The position numbers and the translations under genes are program-made. A stretch of DNA of 64,000 bases, from NCBI RefSeq assembly GCF_037042905.1, contig NC_087249.1, positions 41,352,901 through 41,416,900 of the forward strand. Reading direction: 5' to 3'. The DNA is from Lytechinus pictus (Eukaryota > Echinodermata > Echinoidea > Temnopleuroida > Toxopneustidae). Under the pieces are notes generated by a model that worked only from the letters and a program-made list of their open reading frames with translations, made no database searches and was not told where the DNA came from. Positions 1-13,800 of this stretch are shown here, in pieces (position 1 is the first letter of the stretch; every line of letters starts with the position of its first letter).

Positions 1-660
1 ATTTTGACTACTGCAGTCCTTCCTGGGCTAACTGTTCACAGTACATAAAGAATGTTCTCATTGCCCAACATAAGAAAATGGCAAGACTTGTCCTTAGATG
101 TAATTTTATGACACTTACTGTTGATGTATTGTCACAATTGAAATGGGTAAACATTGAACAAAGATGGAAATTCAACAAATGTAAATTAATGTATAATGCA
201 CTGAATGGAGAGGGTCCTAAATATATTTCTGATATGTTTACTAAAAGTAATAGTGTCCACACTCACAGTACGAGGGGTGCCACCTCACAAGGCTTGCTAG
301 TGCCTATGGTCAAAACACAGATGGGGAAAAAAGCTTTTCTCATGAAGGGTCGCTCTTGTGGAACGGACTTCCTTCAGCTCTTAAAAATGCAGCAACTAAA
401 GAAGCATTCACCACCTTATACTGGATGTTAGCAAACACTCATGAGGGATTGTAGCTACTTGTTTATGCAGTTGTTAGCTTGCCAGTGAGTGTAAATCGTT
501 TAAATAGCAATCTTATGTAACTTTATATTATCATGTAACATACAGTCACTATTGAAACTTAAATACTCATATCATATGTAATATTTTATATCATGCGTGA
601 AATAAATGTAAAAAATTGTTATTAACTAGAATAATATGATTTAGTCAAATGAATATTGAT
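1..660 (+). mobile_element. Non-LTR retrotransposon remnant (3' end of reverse-transcriptase ORF)
   Basis: An open frame runs from the left edge of the window to about 340. It starts with a DYCS..W-like block, then LSQLKW followed by a basic stretch and a YNALNGEGPKYISD-like block. That is the layout of the C-terminal part of CR1/L2/Jockey-type reverse-transcriptase ORFs. The family-typical WNGLP-like block lies in another frame near 350-375, so the copy is frameshifted and dead. An AT-rich tail follows to about 660. The rest of the element lies left of the window. It is a genomic fossil, not a host gene; the clade is not certain. Confidence 0.7.
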
Positions 661-695
661 AAGTAATAACCACTCTGTAGTATAAGTGTAATGTG

Positions 696-895
696 CACTA
701 GCGTACCTACGGGGGGGGCAGGGGGGGCACTCTGCCCCCCCCCTGACGAGTCACAACCCATGCAAAAACGTATCTTTGCCCCCCCTGACGGGCTTGAAAA
801 ACCCTTTTTTGCCCCCCCCCCTGACGAGCTTTAAGACCTTTTTTTTTGCTTGTCAATTTTTTTCTGTTACGAAATCCTTCATTTGTGATCGAAGA

Positions 896-938
<43 letters not shown>

Positions 939-998
939 TGTCAAATTTTTTGGCGGACGGTTTTGCCCCCCCTTTGGAAAATCCTAGGTACGCCACTG
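696..998. mobile_element. hAT-type MITE with perfect 8-bp target duplication
   Basis: The element begins CACTAGCGTACCTA and ends TAGGTACGCCACTG, which are imperfect terminal inverted repeats. It is flanked on both sides by the same 8 bases, GTAATGTG (688-695 and 999-1006). An 8-bp duplication is the mark of hAT-superfamily insertion. The interior has runs of G, C and a T tract of about 35 (900-935) plus the phrase GCTTGTCAAATTTT, which recurs in sister copies at 12406, 23105 and 37351. There is no transposase frame. Confidence 0.8.
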
Positions 999-1555
999 GT
1001 AATGTGTATCTTTTTTTTTAAGTATAAGTAGTTTGAGTATACGGTATATACTCAGTTCTTTCAATGAGTTCTTTTTTTGTATGATAGATCGATTTCTAAA
1101 TTCACCCTTGCATTTTCGCTGAATTGATGAATTTATAATTATAAAAACGTAGTAACCTTTAATAATGAAAATACATACTTATCAATTTTTCCTTGTTTTC
1201 CTGTCAATTTCCAATATTGCTTCCTTTTTTTAAGAACTCAAATTATTTTTCTCTCTTCGTATTGCAGTGTAACAATGTCGACTTTATAATGTGTTGTATA
1301 AAATGTGTTATTTTGATCGTTTTGTGTATATATGTATTGTGCAGGGACCTGGTTGACAACATTGTCTAAACCACTGAACAGGCTACCCTGGGTAAAGAAG
1401 ACAAATAAAAAAATATATTAAGTCAACATAATTATTACGCATGGCTAGATCCGTTATCTTGCCAAGTCGATATACCAAACGTTTTATGTCAACACGAGAT
1501 CGCGAAATAAGTTAACTCGCCAAGTCCAAATACAAAAAGCTAATGGACAGAGGCT
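999..1555. other. AT-rich intergenic sequence
   Basis: No coding frame, repeat boundary or RNA gene that I can support. Confidence 0.4.
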
Positions 1556-1559
1556 ATTC

Positions 1560-1890
1560 TCTTTTCTCCTATTTCCTTTCTTCCCCTTTCCGATTCTTTC
1601 CTTTAATTTCTTCTCATTTCTCTCTTCCCAATCATTCATTTTCTCCCTCTAGATCTCTCTTGCTTCTCTGTCTCTATCTATAATCTTTCTTTCCTCTCTC
1701 CCTTTCCATTCTCTTTCTTTCATTTCTTTTTTTCTCTTTCACTTTTCTTTCCCTTCTTTTCTTTCTTTCTCTCCCTTCCCATTTCCCCCTTTCTTTTCTT
1801 TTGCTTCTATTTCTTTGTCTGTTCCCCTTCCCTTTCTTTCCTCGCTCTCCTTTCTTTTCCTTCTCTTTCTTTCCCCATTTCCTTTTTTGT
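1560..1890 (+). repeat. Long pyrimidine-rich tract
   Basis: About 330 bases of almost pure C/T on the plus strand, mostly CTTT and CCTT variants. It yields a spurious Lys/Arg/Glu-rich frame on the minus strand. It could adopt triplex structure but carries no gene. Confidence 0.8.
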
Positions 1891-1899
1891 GGGGGGGGG

Positions 1900-3700
1900 T
1901 GGTGCTTTGGAAATGTTGTTGATGGTGTTTGTGTTTGTATGGTGATAAAATGAAAATCTTCTGAAAAGTATATTACAGTACTAATCAAAATCATACTGGA
2001 ATTTTTTTTAATGCAAAATATTTCTAACTGTATCTGTTTCAGAGAGATAATACGATTTCCAATTGGTGTATTCCATCAATTCTCATTTTGCCAACTCTGT
2101 TTTCACACAATATAATAATGTTGTATTGTACAGTCAAAGACTGAACCTATAAACTATCACCCAATCTATGAATATGACAGGGCCACTCTTTGATAATCCT
2201 GTGTACAACTAATAAATAAATATCGAAAGGCAATACATATGTACTTTAAAATATGATGGGCACTTTATTTACATTTTTAAAAAGACATTGCACAACACAA
2301 CTGCTAGACCGAATCATAATCCCCATGAATTTCCTTTAAAGAAAAGGGGAGGGGGTGAATAAAAGACGAATCTTCACTGAACCAAAATGGTTGGATTTTT
2401 GTAGAAACATCTCTTTCATATGGTAAAACATATGAAGAGACGTTTATTCAGTGCATCTTTACTCTAGTGAGACCTTGATATTATTATATGATGTCCATAT
2501 CTTAATATTTTATAGGGGCATTATTTCAGTTCTTGTATTAATTCATATTTTGTTCTGGTTTTTATGAATGCCTATTTCGAGCCATGTTTTAGTTAAACGA
2601 GTTACTTTGTGTCAGACACAATAATCAATGCAATCAATTATCGAGATTAGCCCACAATCTATCACTAAGCTTGGTGAAACCGGGGCCTGGAATGTTTTTT
2701 TGATTGAATGTTGGAGAAATAACCCAACACTTAAACAAAATTAAAGATAAAAATAAACATGATACTTCTTTAGCTATACATGATAGAAATTAGGAAGAAT
2801 AGTAAAATAATAAAAATTTACAAAATGTATTTCACAACATAATTCTACATAATCTTACATAGTTTGAGAGACACAATTTGTATAAAATCCTCTTGAATGA
2901 AATAGGTAAACAAATATATATCACCATCATATGAATCTGCCTTGGTCAAATCTATTAGGACAATAAAAATCTGTTCCGCCGAGGTAAATTCAACTTAGAA
3001 GATGTACATAACACGTTTTGCACATTCTGGTCTGAAATACTGCTTCAAGTTGGGCAATTATTTGACTAATGCAAGGTAGGCTGATGCAGTGTCTCCTATA
3101 TATATATAAAAGTTCCTGAGTTCTATAGGTAGGTTCTAGAACATGATTGTCACATACAAATAGAAATTTATGCAAGGCAAAAGAATTCTGTTAAAAAAGT
3201 GAAAAATATACGCATAATACAATTATGTACATAATTTGCATAGCAACTGTACAGATTTACATATTCACACTGATCGAAGAAATTTTAAACATAAATTACA
3301 ATGTACTTACACAATGAAACCCCTCTAAGATATTTTTCTAGTTAAAAAAATGATTTGGCTGAAATATATTTTTCTCCACCCGATAAAAGGCTGAATGAAA
3401 CGCCATTCTCCTTTGAAAACAACTATTTTCTACTTTTTTTAGACGACATTTGTTCTTGTTAAAACATAATTATCTTTTCAGCCTCTCATGGTTTAATTCA
3501 CCAAGGAAAACTTGATTGTCAATACACTGATTATAATTGATTAAAATTACAATTTTTATTTGCATTTTAACCTAAAGCCAAGTTAAAACTCATAAAAAAG
3601 TTGAGCTTAATACATAATGACAAATCAAACAAGCATACCCCAGAAGTAATAAACCACATGTAAAGTTATAACTTTATTATATTTTCAAATTTTCATTTAA
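1900..3700. other. AT-rich sequence downstream of GCNA
   Basis: No supported exon. For GCNA, transcribed on the minus strand, possible poly(A) signals (AATAAA on minus, TTTATT on plus) occur at about 3672 and near 2266, so part of this stretch may be GCNA 3' UTR. The transcript end cannot be fixed from sequence alone. Confidence 0.4.
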
Positions 3701-3701
3701 A

Positions 3702-3938
3702 CCCCCATTCCACAGAGAACAAGACCGCTGAAAGACCTTTGAAAGATCTCTATAGGACTAGTCTAAGACCAGTAAGACAAGAAATATCTATCAGTCTTTC
3801 AGAGTTCTTTGAGGGGTCTTTCTGAGCCATTCCACAGAGATGACAAATTGCAGTGATCTTGAAGACCGCTGTAAGACTTCACCAATTGTAAGTCTTTCAG
3901 TGGTCTTTCAACGGTCTCCGTTCTGTGGAATGGGGGCC
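3702..3938. mobile_element. MITE with CCCCCATTCCACAGA termini
   Basis: The left end reads CCCCCATTCCACAGAGAAC and the right end is its near inverted copy (TTCTGTGGAATGGGGG). The inverted similarity continues inward over GACCGCTGAAAGAC-like sequence for about 35 bases. Internal AAGAC/GTCTT words recur in both orientations. There is no coding capacity. Confidence 0.75.
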
Positions 3939-4610
3939 TAAGCTGTGATGTGCACATCAATGCCTCCCCAATTGGATACAGGCCAAAATATAACTGCTTT
4001 GTGCTTGCAAGGAAAATCTAAGAATATCCTAACTTTCTTGTTTTCAAACTGATTTTGATGGTATTTTAAGTGTTATACACGTTTCATTTCTCTCTATATA
4101 CATCATTCTATCCCTAAATCGATGGACTTGATCTTTGAAATTAAAACAACAAAATAATATTTAATTTACCACCAATTTCTGCAAAGAATCCGTTGGTAAT
4201 TTCTTTTTAAGGAAAATGGTCATGCATTAAAAAAATCTTCAAACTTAACATTTTTGTTATTAACACAATTGATTAATGAATACTATTGCGGTCACATAAA
4301 TAATGTAATGTTCAAAGTTGGTTCAAAATGTTTTTGTTTCTTTATGGGAAGAGGTCCCTGCATAGAATGTAATTAAACTTGTACCTCCTTTTCATTTTTT
4401 GTTAGTTTCACCTATTGAAAATCGAAGTAACAAACTGAATGTGCCCATATTCAAGCAATCTTCAAAATGGATAACACACTGGATCACAGATAAAATATCC
4501 CATAGAACTCTGATTCGTTGACCATGTGAACTGAGCTTCTTACAATCATGCATCATCAATGGCAATCGGATTCTTAGTTCACATGACGGATACTTTAGAA
4601 TTCCAATCTT

Positions 4611-4843
4611 TTAAAGCCCTGTCACAATGTTCCATGCAAGCCTTGCGGGTGATTGCCCACAACTGACCTGCAACAAAGTTTCAAGCACGTTCAAAACTTA
4701 TCTGCGTGCAAATCAGACTTGCTTGCGCTTCTATGGGCAACTGCGTGTGAGATGCATGCAAGATACTGTCAACGCAGGCGACCTACGGGTCGCAAAAAAG
4801 TGACCCGCAAGGCTTGCACGGAACGATGTGACAGTACCTTTAA
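4611..4843. mobile_element. TTAA-flanked MITE in the GCNA 3' UTR
   Basis: Both ends carry TTAA (4611-4614 and 4840-4843). The inner ends match as inverted repeats: AGCCCTGTCACAATGTTCC on the left, and AGGTACTGTCACATCGTTCC when the right end is read on the minus strand. The match continues with GTGCAAGCCTTGCGGGT-like sequence. A TTAA duplication points to a piggyBac-type non-autonomous element. The right end sits nine bases beyond the GCNA stop codon, so the element should be transcribed as part of the 3' UTR. Confidence 0.75.
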
Positions 4844-4852
4844 GAAGTGATT

Positions 4853-7800
4853 TCATGTATCTGTGATCTTGGTTTTTGTAGAGAATTCTTGGCTGAGGAG
4901 TTTCATCACTTCTGCGTGTTTTGCAGCCCCGTGGGTCTTCTTTACAGATGCGTAGTTCTCCTTGACGAACGCAGCGAAGGGGTTGGGTCCCCGCGCCCTG
5001 GCAGGGGTGCCGTCTTTTCTCAGCGTGGGCTGCAGTTCCAGGCGGCCGTTGCAGTAGGCACAGCAGAACCTCTTGGTGTCGACTGACTTTGAGTGCCGAC
5101 CAATGCTGAAAGAGAGTGTTAAAAAATTGAAATGTTAGCGAATATAACTACGGTAAAAAGACTTCATGAAATACTCATCAATAATAGTGACTTTTGATTA
5201 ATTCAGACAAAAAGTCCAAATAATACTTCTTTTTTGTCAATTTTTTTGTCATCTACATTTACAAAAATAATGTCAGAGATTAGGACAGAACTTCACACAT
5301 TGCACAGCCTTCCTATTTGAAGCACTCATCACACATAACCAGCTCATAACACAACTGCAGAATTTAATCTGTCCAGATTATGAGACCACTGCTTTACCAA
5401 GTTAGCCATCCCATCTCTGCAAAACCATAATTTAAATTTATACGTAACCCCTCCTCACACATACACACCACAGAGTAGAAATTGTGTATATACCAAATAG
5501 CGTAAAGTATCTTTCATCACAATATAGTAAAAGGTCAAGTCCACCACAGATAAATGCTGACTTGAATCAATAGAGAAAAATCAAACAAGTATATTGCTGA
5601 AAATTTCATCAAAATCGGATGTGAAATAAGAAAGTTATAACATTTTAAAGTTTCGCTTAGTTTTCATAACATAGTTACAAGTGAGATGAAAATGAGAGAG
5701 AGTCAATGATGTCCCTCACCCACTATTTCTTTTGTTTTTATTGTTTGAATTATACAATATTTCAATTTGAATAGATTTGACAACAAAGATCAACTTGACT
5801 GAACCATAAAACATTTAAACAATGGTAATACTACATGTTCAGGGAGGAATAAAACATCGCCTCACATGACAATGAGGAGAATATTAAAATAATTAATATT
5901 TCACATACTAAAATACAAAAAAAATAGTGAGTGGATGTCATCAGTCCCCTCATTTGCATACTGACCAGGATGTGAATTGAACTGTGAAATTAAGCAAAAC
6001 TTTAAAATGTCATGAATTTCTTATTTTACGCCCCAATTTTTTTTAAATTTTCAGTGATATGCTTATTGGATGTTTCTCTTTTCATTCAAATAAATCAATT
6101 TTTTTATTTTATGCCCGATTTTGATGAAATTTTCAGTGATATGCTTATTGGATATTTCTCTTTTTATTCAACTAAATTCAATTTCTAATTTTATTCCCTG
6201 ATTTTTGATGAAGTTTTCAGTGATATACCGGTACTTATTTTTTCTCTCTTTCTATTCAAATAAATAGAATTTCTTATTTTACGCCCTGATTTTGATGAAA
6301 TTTTCAGTGATATGCTTTCCTCTTTTTATTCAAATAAACTTTTTATTGCGATGGACTTGTCCTTTAATACGGTCCCAGTATTCTGACTGGTCAAAACACA
6401 TAGATACTTACATGTTTCCACACTCAACACATTTGTACTTATACTTGGTGTTGATCTCATAGGTATGACATCTCTTTATGACTGGGATCTCGGGATGGGC
6501 AAGGTTAGCCTTGGCAGCCCTAATATGATATTTTAAAAAAATAAAACAATACACATTATTAATCACTATTTTTTTTTCTTTGCAGTGCAGTATACTAGCT
6601 TTCAGCCAATAAACTTTTTCATTTAGCTTGTCAAGTTTGTGCAGTCATTTATTACTCTGCATTGGGCAGCAAAAAATGATAATGTATTAATAAAGACCAT
6701 TAATATTATGCATAAATAATATCTTATATTTGGTAGGTTCATTTCAAGCATTCAAAATATTGCTTTTCTTGATAAAATTATTTTTCATCATTTTGTATAA
6801 TGGACAGGTGTCTTGTGTTTCACATTGAGAATGCGATGGAATATCTTTGAATGTTTACACACACAAAAAATCATTATGATGTTTATTTGCATTCCCAGTA
6901 AAAAAATTAAAAAAATTATTATCCCTTTAATTAATGTAGCTTTGAAGAAAAAAAATAATAACTAAATTTATTGACATACATGTATGCAATGCAGAATTAG
7001 TTTCCCATTTGAGTAAACATTTTCAAAAAGAAAATAGACACGAAATGGAATAAGAGTACACAAAAACAAAACAGCCATACAGCCACAGCTCATATTTAAA
7101 AAAAAATACTGATGTGATACAAATTGATACAATTTGCATGGATTTTTATTCTTTATAGCAGCCCTGCATACAAATTTATTGGAAAAAACACAAAATATCT
7201 TTATCTCCAACATGAAGCAAACAAACTCATACTGTGCATGAAAGAGAAGGAATACAATATACAACATACCAGTACTTCCAGAACTTCCCGTGACCATCGC
7301 TAACTCCATGGATCAGCCAGGCCGCGGCATGACATAGCTCATGAACCAATGTATCTCTTAGACGTTCTGAAAAAGTAAAAGTTGTTTACTCGTAAAATGT
7401 TATAAGCAGGTACTTTTTCTGAGGTATTGTTTATAGTGTACTGCATTTGTATTTGATTTAAGACAGAACTAATTTTTTAAAAATAAAACTATTTGAAAAA
7501 TAAGAATTTTGTCATTTTTTTTAAAGTTTAATAGTCCAAAGTGTTTTTCATCAACATCTGCTGTCTGACAAATTGTCGGATCTGGGGAGCATTTCATCAA
7601 CTTTTTTGTCCAACACGTTGTCAGATCTTTCCTGGATTATGATTGGCTGAGAATCAATGTTGCTATGGTAACTGTCGGATAAAACAGGACTTGTCGGATA
7701 AAACGCCTGACAAGTCCTTTCATGAAATGCTCCCCTAACAACTCATTTGATTGACTGAGAAGCACTGTTATTAAGGCATTTAATGAAATGACTTGTCGGA

Positions 7801-10800
7801 TGCTGTGAGGATTACAGATATGGTTAGATTAGGGATTTGGTTTCGTGTTTAGATTTGATTTAATGCCGAAACTCTTTTCATAATGTTGCCCTCACACTAC
7901 TGGCAGTAAATAGCATTAAACAAGGATTTGGGGGTTTCTTTGTTTTCCAGCAGACCTAAAACATTTTTTGGAAAATCTTTGATATTCACTGGTTATATTA
8001 CTGCAGTAATGAGGTACTGGCATATATGAACAGGTTAAACGTTGTAGGAGAAAAAAAGAGATCATGGAATGCTACTTACCAGCTGAGTCACAGACTTTGA
8101 CAGACAGTTCGATCCTAGCCGTCCTGTCGCCAAGCCTCTTCTTGTAGAAGCAGAATCCGGCTGTCTTCCTCATTCTGTTGTTCCAGGTGATACTGAAGTC
8201 AGAGGGTAGCTGTAGATCAAGAGAGTGATAAATAAAATAGACAATAGTGAGATATCTTTATAATCAGATGGAAGCTGTAGATCAAGAGGGCGACAAATGA
8301 AATAGACAATAGTAAGATATCTTTATAATCAGACAATAGTAAGATATCTTTATAATCGGACAATAGTAAGATATCTTTATAATCGGACAATAGTAAGATA
8401 TCTTTATAATCAGATGGAAGCTGTAGATCAAGAGAGTAATAAATGTATTAGACAATAGTAAGACATCTTTATAATCAGATGGAAGCTGTAGATCAAGAGG
8501 GCGACAAATGTAATAGACAATAGTAAGATATCTTTATAATCAGACAATAGTAAGATATCTTTATAATCGGACAATAGTAATATATCTTCATAATCAGACA
8601 ATAGTAAGATATCTTTATAATCAGATGGAAGCTGTAGATCAAGAGAGTAATAAATGTATTAGACAATAGTAAGACATCTTTATAATCAGATGGAAGCTGT
8701 AGATCAAGAGAGTAATAAATGTATTAGACAATAGTAAGATATCTTTATAATCAGACAATAGAAAGATATCTTTATAATCAGACAATAGTAAGATATCTTT
8801 ATAATCAGGTGGAAGCTGTAGATCAAGAGGGCGACAAATGTAATAGACAATAGTAAGATATCTTTATAATCAGACAATAGTAAGATATCTTTATAATCGG
8901 ACAATAGTAAGATATCTTTATAATCGGACAATAGTAAGATATCTTTATAATCAGATGGAAGCTGTAGATCAAGAGAGTAATAAATGTATTAGACAATAGT
9001 AAGACATCTTTATAATCAGATGGAAGCTGTAGATCAAGAGAGTAATAAATGTATTAGACAATAGTAAGATATCTTTATAATCAGACAATAGAAAGATATC
9101 TTTATAATCAGACAATAGTAAGATATCTTTATAATCAGGTGGAAGCTGTAGATCAAGAGAGCGATAAATGTATTAGACAATAGTAAGATATCTTTATAAT
9201 CAGATAACAGTAAGATATCTTTATAATCAGACAATAGTAAGATATCTTTATAATCAGACATTAGTAAGATATCTTTATAATCAGACAATAGTAAGATATC
9301 TTTATAATCAGATGGAAGCTGTAGATCAAGAGAGCGATAAATGTATTAGACTATAGTTAGATATCTTAATAATCACACAATAGTAAGATATCTTCATAAT
9401 CACACAATAGTAAGATATATTCATAATCAGACAATAGTAAGATATCTTTATAATCAGACAATTGTAAGATATCTTTATAATCAGACAATAGTAAGATATC
9501 TTAATAATGAGACAATAGTAAGATATCTATATAATCAGACACTAGTAAGATATCTTTATAATCAGACAATAGTAAGATATTTTAATAATCAGACATTAGT
9601 GAGATATCTTTACAATCAGACAATAGTAAGATATCTTTATAATCAGACAATAGTAAGATAGATATCTTTATAACCAGACAATAGTAAGGTATCTTTATAA
9701 TCATATGAAAGCTGTTGATCAAGAGAGCAATCAATTGGACAATAGTAAGATATCTTTATATTATAATCACGGCTACCCTGATTATCAGGGGCTCAAGAAT
9801 TCTAGAAACTTCTTCAGACCGAATCTCATTTACACACCCTGAATGGAGAGTGGCAATTGTAGATTAAATGCCTTGCCAAAGGATGCAAGTGCTGCGGTGG
9901 GATTTGAACCCCGAACATTATGGTTCAAAGTCCGGAGACTTACCCACTGAGCTACAACACCTCTACTTAAAGATGTGGTTATGTGTGTGAGGATGTGAGG
10001 GGGGCCATACAACCCATCCACCCCACCAAAAAAATTTGTATCCCAATTATGGCTAGAATAGATAAGAAAGTTTGAAAATGAATAGCTCCTTTTCTATTAC
10101 TGTACCTTGCTTTCAAAGATACTTTCATTGTATAGCTTGAACAGTTTCTGAGTGAGCTCATCCTTATTCCGTTTGAAGTCACTCACATATCTCGACCTGG
10201 TCGACATTCCCTTCCCCGGGGTGGACAGAGAAGCCAGGAACGACACTGGGGCGGGTCGCTCGTTGGGAGAGGGGGTGTGCGGGTATTGGTTTGTAGGCAG
10301 TGTGGTGGGCTGGAGGGGACGGCGCTGCCTGGCTGGGGTTTTCTTCAATGAGGTGTTGGAAGTGACTACTGTCAAAGAGAGCACAAAAAGAGAATATAAA
10401 GAAGATCGATAGTGCACCTTTACCACATCACTGCAAGGAAACACAGGACCTTGCGTTTCATCTTTTAATAGAGGGGTCACATTTTCGGTTTGATCATTAT
10501 CTAAAGCGATATGCTGTCCAAACACAACAGGCCCGTTTCATGAAGCATCTTGTCCATAAATTCAACTGACAAATTCTCTCTGAGCCAATCAGATGCAAGG
10601 CTTCCAGTAGTTTACGACAAATAGTCAGTGAAAATCACCATTTGTTTCACGGCAAGCTGCACAGTTCTGTTTCTCATTGTCAAACTATAAAGCCACTACG
10701 TAATTTCAAATGCAACAACTTCCAATCAGATGCATTGTTAACGCAGTCATGCCTTCTGCACTCTCCTGAACAATGAAACTTTTGAAATACAAAATTTTGT

Positions 10801-13800
10801 CCCCCCCCCCCCCAGAAATGATATGAATGGAAATACAACATTTTATTACTGCAGATATGATATGAATGTGTGCATAATACATCCATGCAAAGTTTTTGAA
10901 AAAAAATTAATGTGCATTCATGTAAATGATTGCCACGTATCACTGACAGAATTGTGAGATTTTCAGATGCCCCTGTAACAAATGACTAAAGATTGTATTT
11001 TAATTCAAATTTAAATTGCAATGAACAGACATATCACCTCAATTCTTAAACATAAGGAGTGCACTGTACGTTACTTGGCTGTTACTAGCAGGCAATATGT
11101 TAATATAGAAAACTAAGGTACTTTTGTACACTGCAAAACTGCATGGAAGGCAGTCTGTGATGTAAAAATATATTTATGCTGCCATGAACTAATGGCAGAA
11201 TATAACAGGAGCAAGACAATGTCCAGATGCTGTAAAGCACGACAAAGGAAATCTGCCCCAAAATGATATTTCTCACCTTTCGAACTTGGTTTTCTAACAA
11301 CAGGAGTGTGATTTGGAATCACAAAGACGTCATCATCATCGTCGTCTGAGGAAATAAGTTGACTAAGTATGCTACCAGAACGACTGCCAACAGTTGGTCG
11401 CTGATGAATCAAAAATAAAAGAGTACATTGATGTATACAAGGTGCCTACATTTTAAGTCAACTTTCTATTTAAAGGAAAGATTCTACATAATATGTAACA
11501 TAGCAGAAATCTACATCTATTTTAAGGTTACAGGTATCAACCAAATTAATTCTAAAAAATACATATAATTTCATTTTATTGGACGTATATTTGAATATAA
11601 ACTGGCTGTGTGCACCCATATTCATTGTCTGTTGACTCAAATTCATAAAAATTTGATATCTTTGATCTAGTCATGTGTTGATATTTGACCTTCTCATGCC
11701 ATGCAAAACATATGCAATGTATTCAACTAGTCAAACAAATTGAATTGGTTAAATAATTTAAAATCATTTTGTTGCAATTATCCTGCAGAAAAAGAAATCA
11801 TATGTAATACATTTGATGTTAAATAGACCAGAAATAATACTGACTTGTAATCATATGATCAAAAAAATCTCTCTGATTCAAAGGCGTATGATTTTCTTTA
11901 CTTCATAACAATTAGGTACCTTTTTAGCTACTTTGTTCTCACTAGTAAGAGGATTATCAAGATTGTTGATTTTGTGATAAAAGATTTCATCATCATCATC
12001 GTCATCACTCTTGCTCTCCAGGGGAGTGTCATCGATAAAGTCATCATCATCGACCACAAAGACAGCCTCGTCTGAGTTTGATTGTTGCTTTGGACGTTGT
12101 GGGGTCTTGACAGCTTTCAGGACTGGAATTTGATTTGATTTTAATTGATTTTTTTTACTCTTATTTTACAATTCATAATACAATATACATGATAAACAAA
12201 GAATAATTGAAGTACAGATAAAGTTGAAAAGTGAACATGTCTACAAAAAAAAAGTATTCAATGAATATTAAATTACAATATCAAAGTCGGAAATGAGGTA
12301 TCTGCAAGAAACATAAGTACTAGAATGATTGAATATATCCAGGATGAAGTATAATTCTTGATTCAAATAAGAAATAAACACTATTCCCTTGAAATATTCC
12401 TTCTCCATGGGCGGAAATCCCAGGGGGGACGTGTCCCCCTACCAAAAATAGTAGGGGGGGCACAATATCAAATGTCCCCCTACTATTTTTGGTATCTTAT
12501 GATGGAGAAAAATACATCACTTCACAATCGAAATGATACATGTATATAAAATGACCTTACATTTTGGGTGAAAACCTTTTTTTTTTTTTGCTTGTCAAAT
12601 TTTCCAGGCCCTGGTCCCCCCTAACTTTGGGGACAGATTTCCGCCCATGTCCTTCTCCTACCTTTTATTTTCACAATTAATGAAATAAGATACTATGGAG
12701 AGGAGCAATGTACACAATGGAAGACATGATATGGTAGTCTTAAATATGATAGTCCTAAAACACTTTTTAAGGCTTATCTCATAAATCATAATGAAGAAAT
12801 GAACCAGAAGAGTGACAGAACACTTTGGGTGGATTTAACCAATTAAAATTAAGAGAGGAAACTTTCTAAAATAAGACACAAATATCTGACTTTGCATATC
12901 ATATTCATGTTATTTAAACGACAATGCATGTTTCTTTGAATAGAGCTGTATGATTATCTCTTTCATTTCATACTCACATGATTCGAAGTCATCATCGCTG
13001 CTTGACGAGTCTTTATGTCTGCTCCTAGCATATGTAAAGAAAGAATAGAATTTGAAAATGAGTATTAAAAGGTTACAAACAGCATGTTTTTTGCTGTCAT
13101 AAGATGGTAAAGAGACAAAACACTGGAATCTATCATTGTGAATATCTGGTAAACCATCATACTACATGAAATTACCGTAATAAAAAGCAAACCTATAACT
13201 TGAACAAAGGCTGACTCATTGAAGTTAAGTTGATTTTATTTAAGTATTTAAGTATAACATGAATTACTAGTATGAATGAAGATTTTTTTTTAAAGTAAAT
13301 TGTAAATATGACATCATACCTTGCTTTTTTAAAAGATTCTGCATTGGTGTTGAGTGCCTGTCCATCACTCTTCTGTGGCAATGGATCCTGGTGTAAATCT
13401 TCCTTTTCCTCTTCTCTGCTACTAGCCCCACTTCCGTCTGCTCCATCATCTCCAACATCCAACCTTGTCTCCCCATCTAGGATGTCATCATCACCGTTAT
13501 CCTCTCCAAGTTTTCCCTCATCTTCTTTATCATCATCATCATCATCGATCCAATCATTGTCCAGTACAACAGGAGCAGATCTTGGATTAGCACAACTTCT
13601 CCTCCTGTTCTTCTGGAATGATTCTTTGTTCCGTTTGTTTTCTCTGTGATTTTGTGTCAGTCTTTCAGTCAAACTAGGGATGTTTTCACCAAAAATATCC
13701 CCGATATCTTCAGCGTTTCCATTGGAATCGCCAATGGAATCATCATCTTGGCTGTCTGAGTGCAAAGGAGACAGCTTTGATTCATGTCTCATGGGAGGAG

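Noticed and set aside
1674-1994. 106-residue Lys/Glu/Arg-rich frame on the minus strand
   Set aside because: It is the purine complement of a pyrimidine-rich tract; low complexity and no splice or family support.
8704-9288. Frames with repeated SDYKDILLL phrases
   Set aside because: Translation of the 27-bp minisatellite in GCNA intron 6; the unit happens to be a multiple of three.
8210-9760. CRISPR-like array
   Set aside because: Regular repeats exist, but they are near-contiguous minisatellite units with no unique spacers of constant length, in an animal intron.
9890-9970. A tRNA gene on the minus strand
   Set aside because: A and B boxes are present, but the acceptor stem does not pair cleanly and the sequence runs on into a SINE body.
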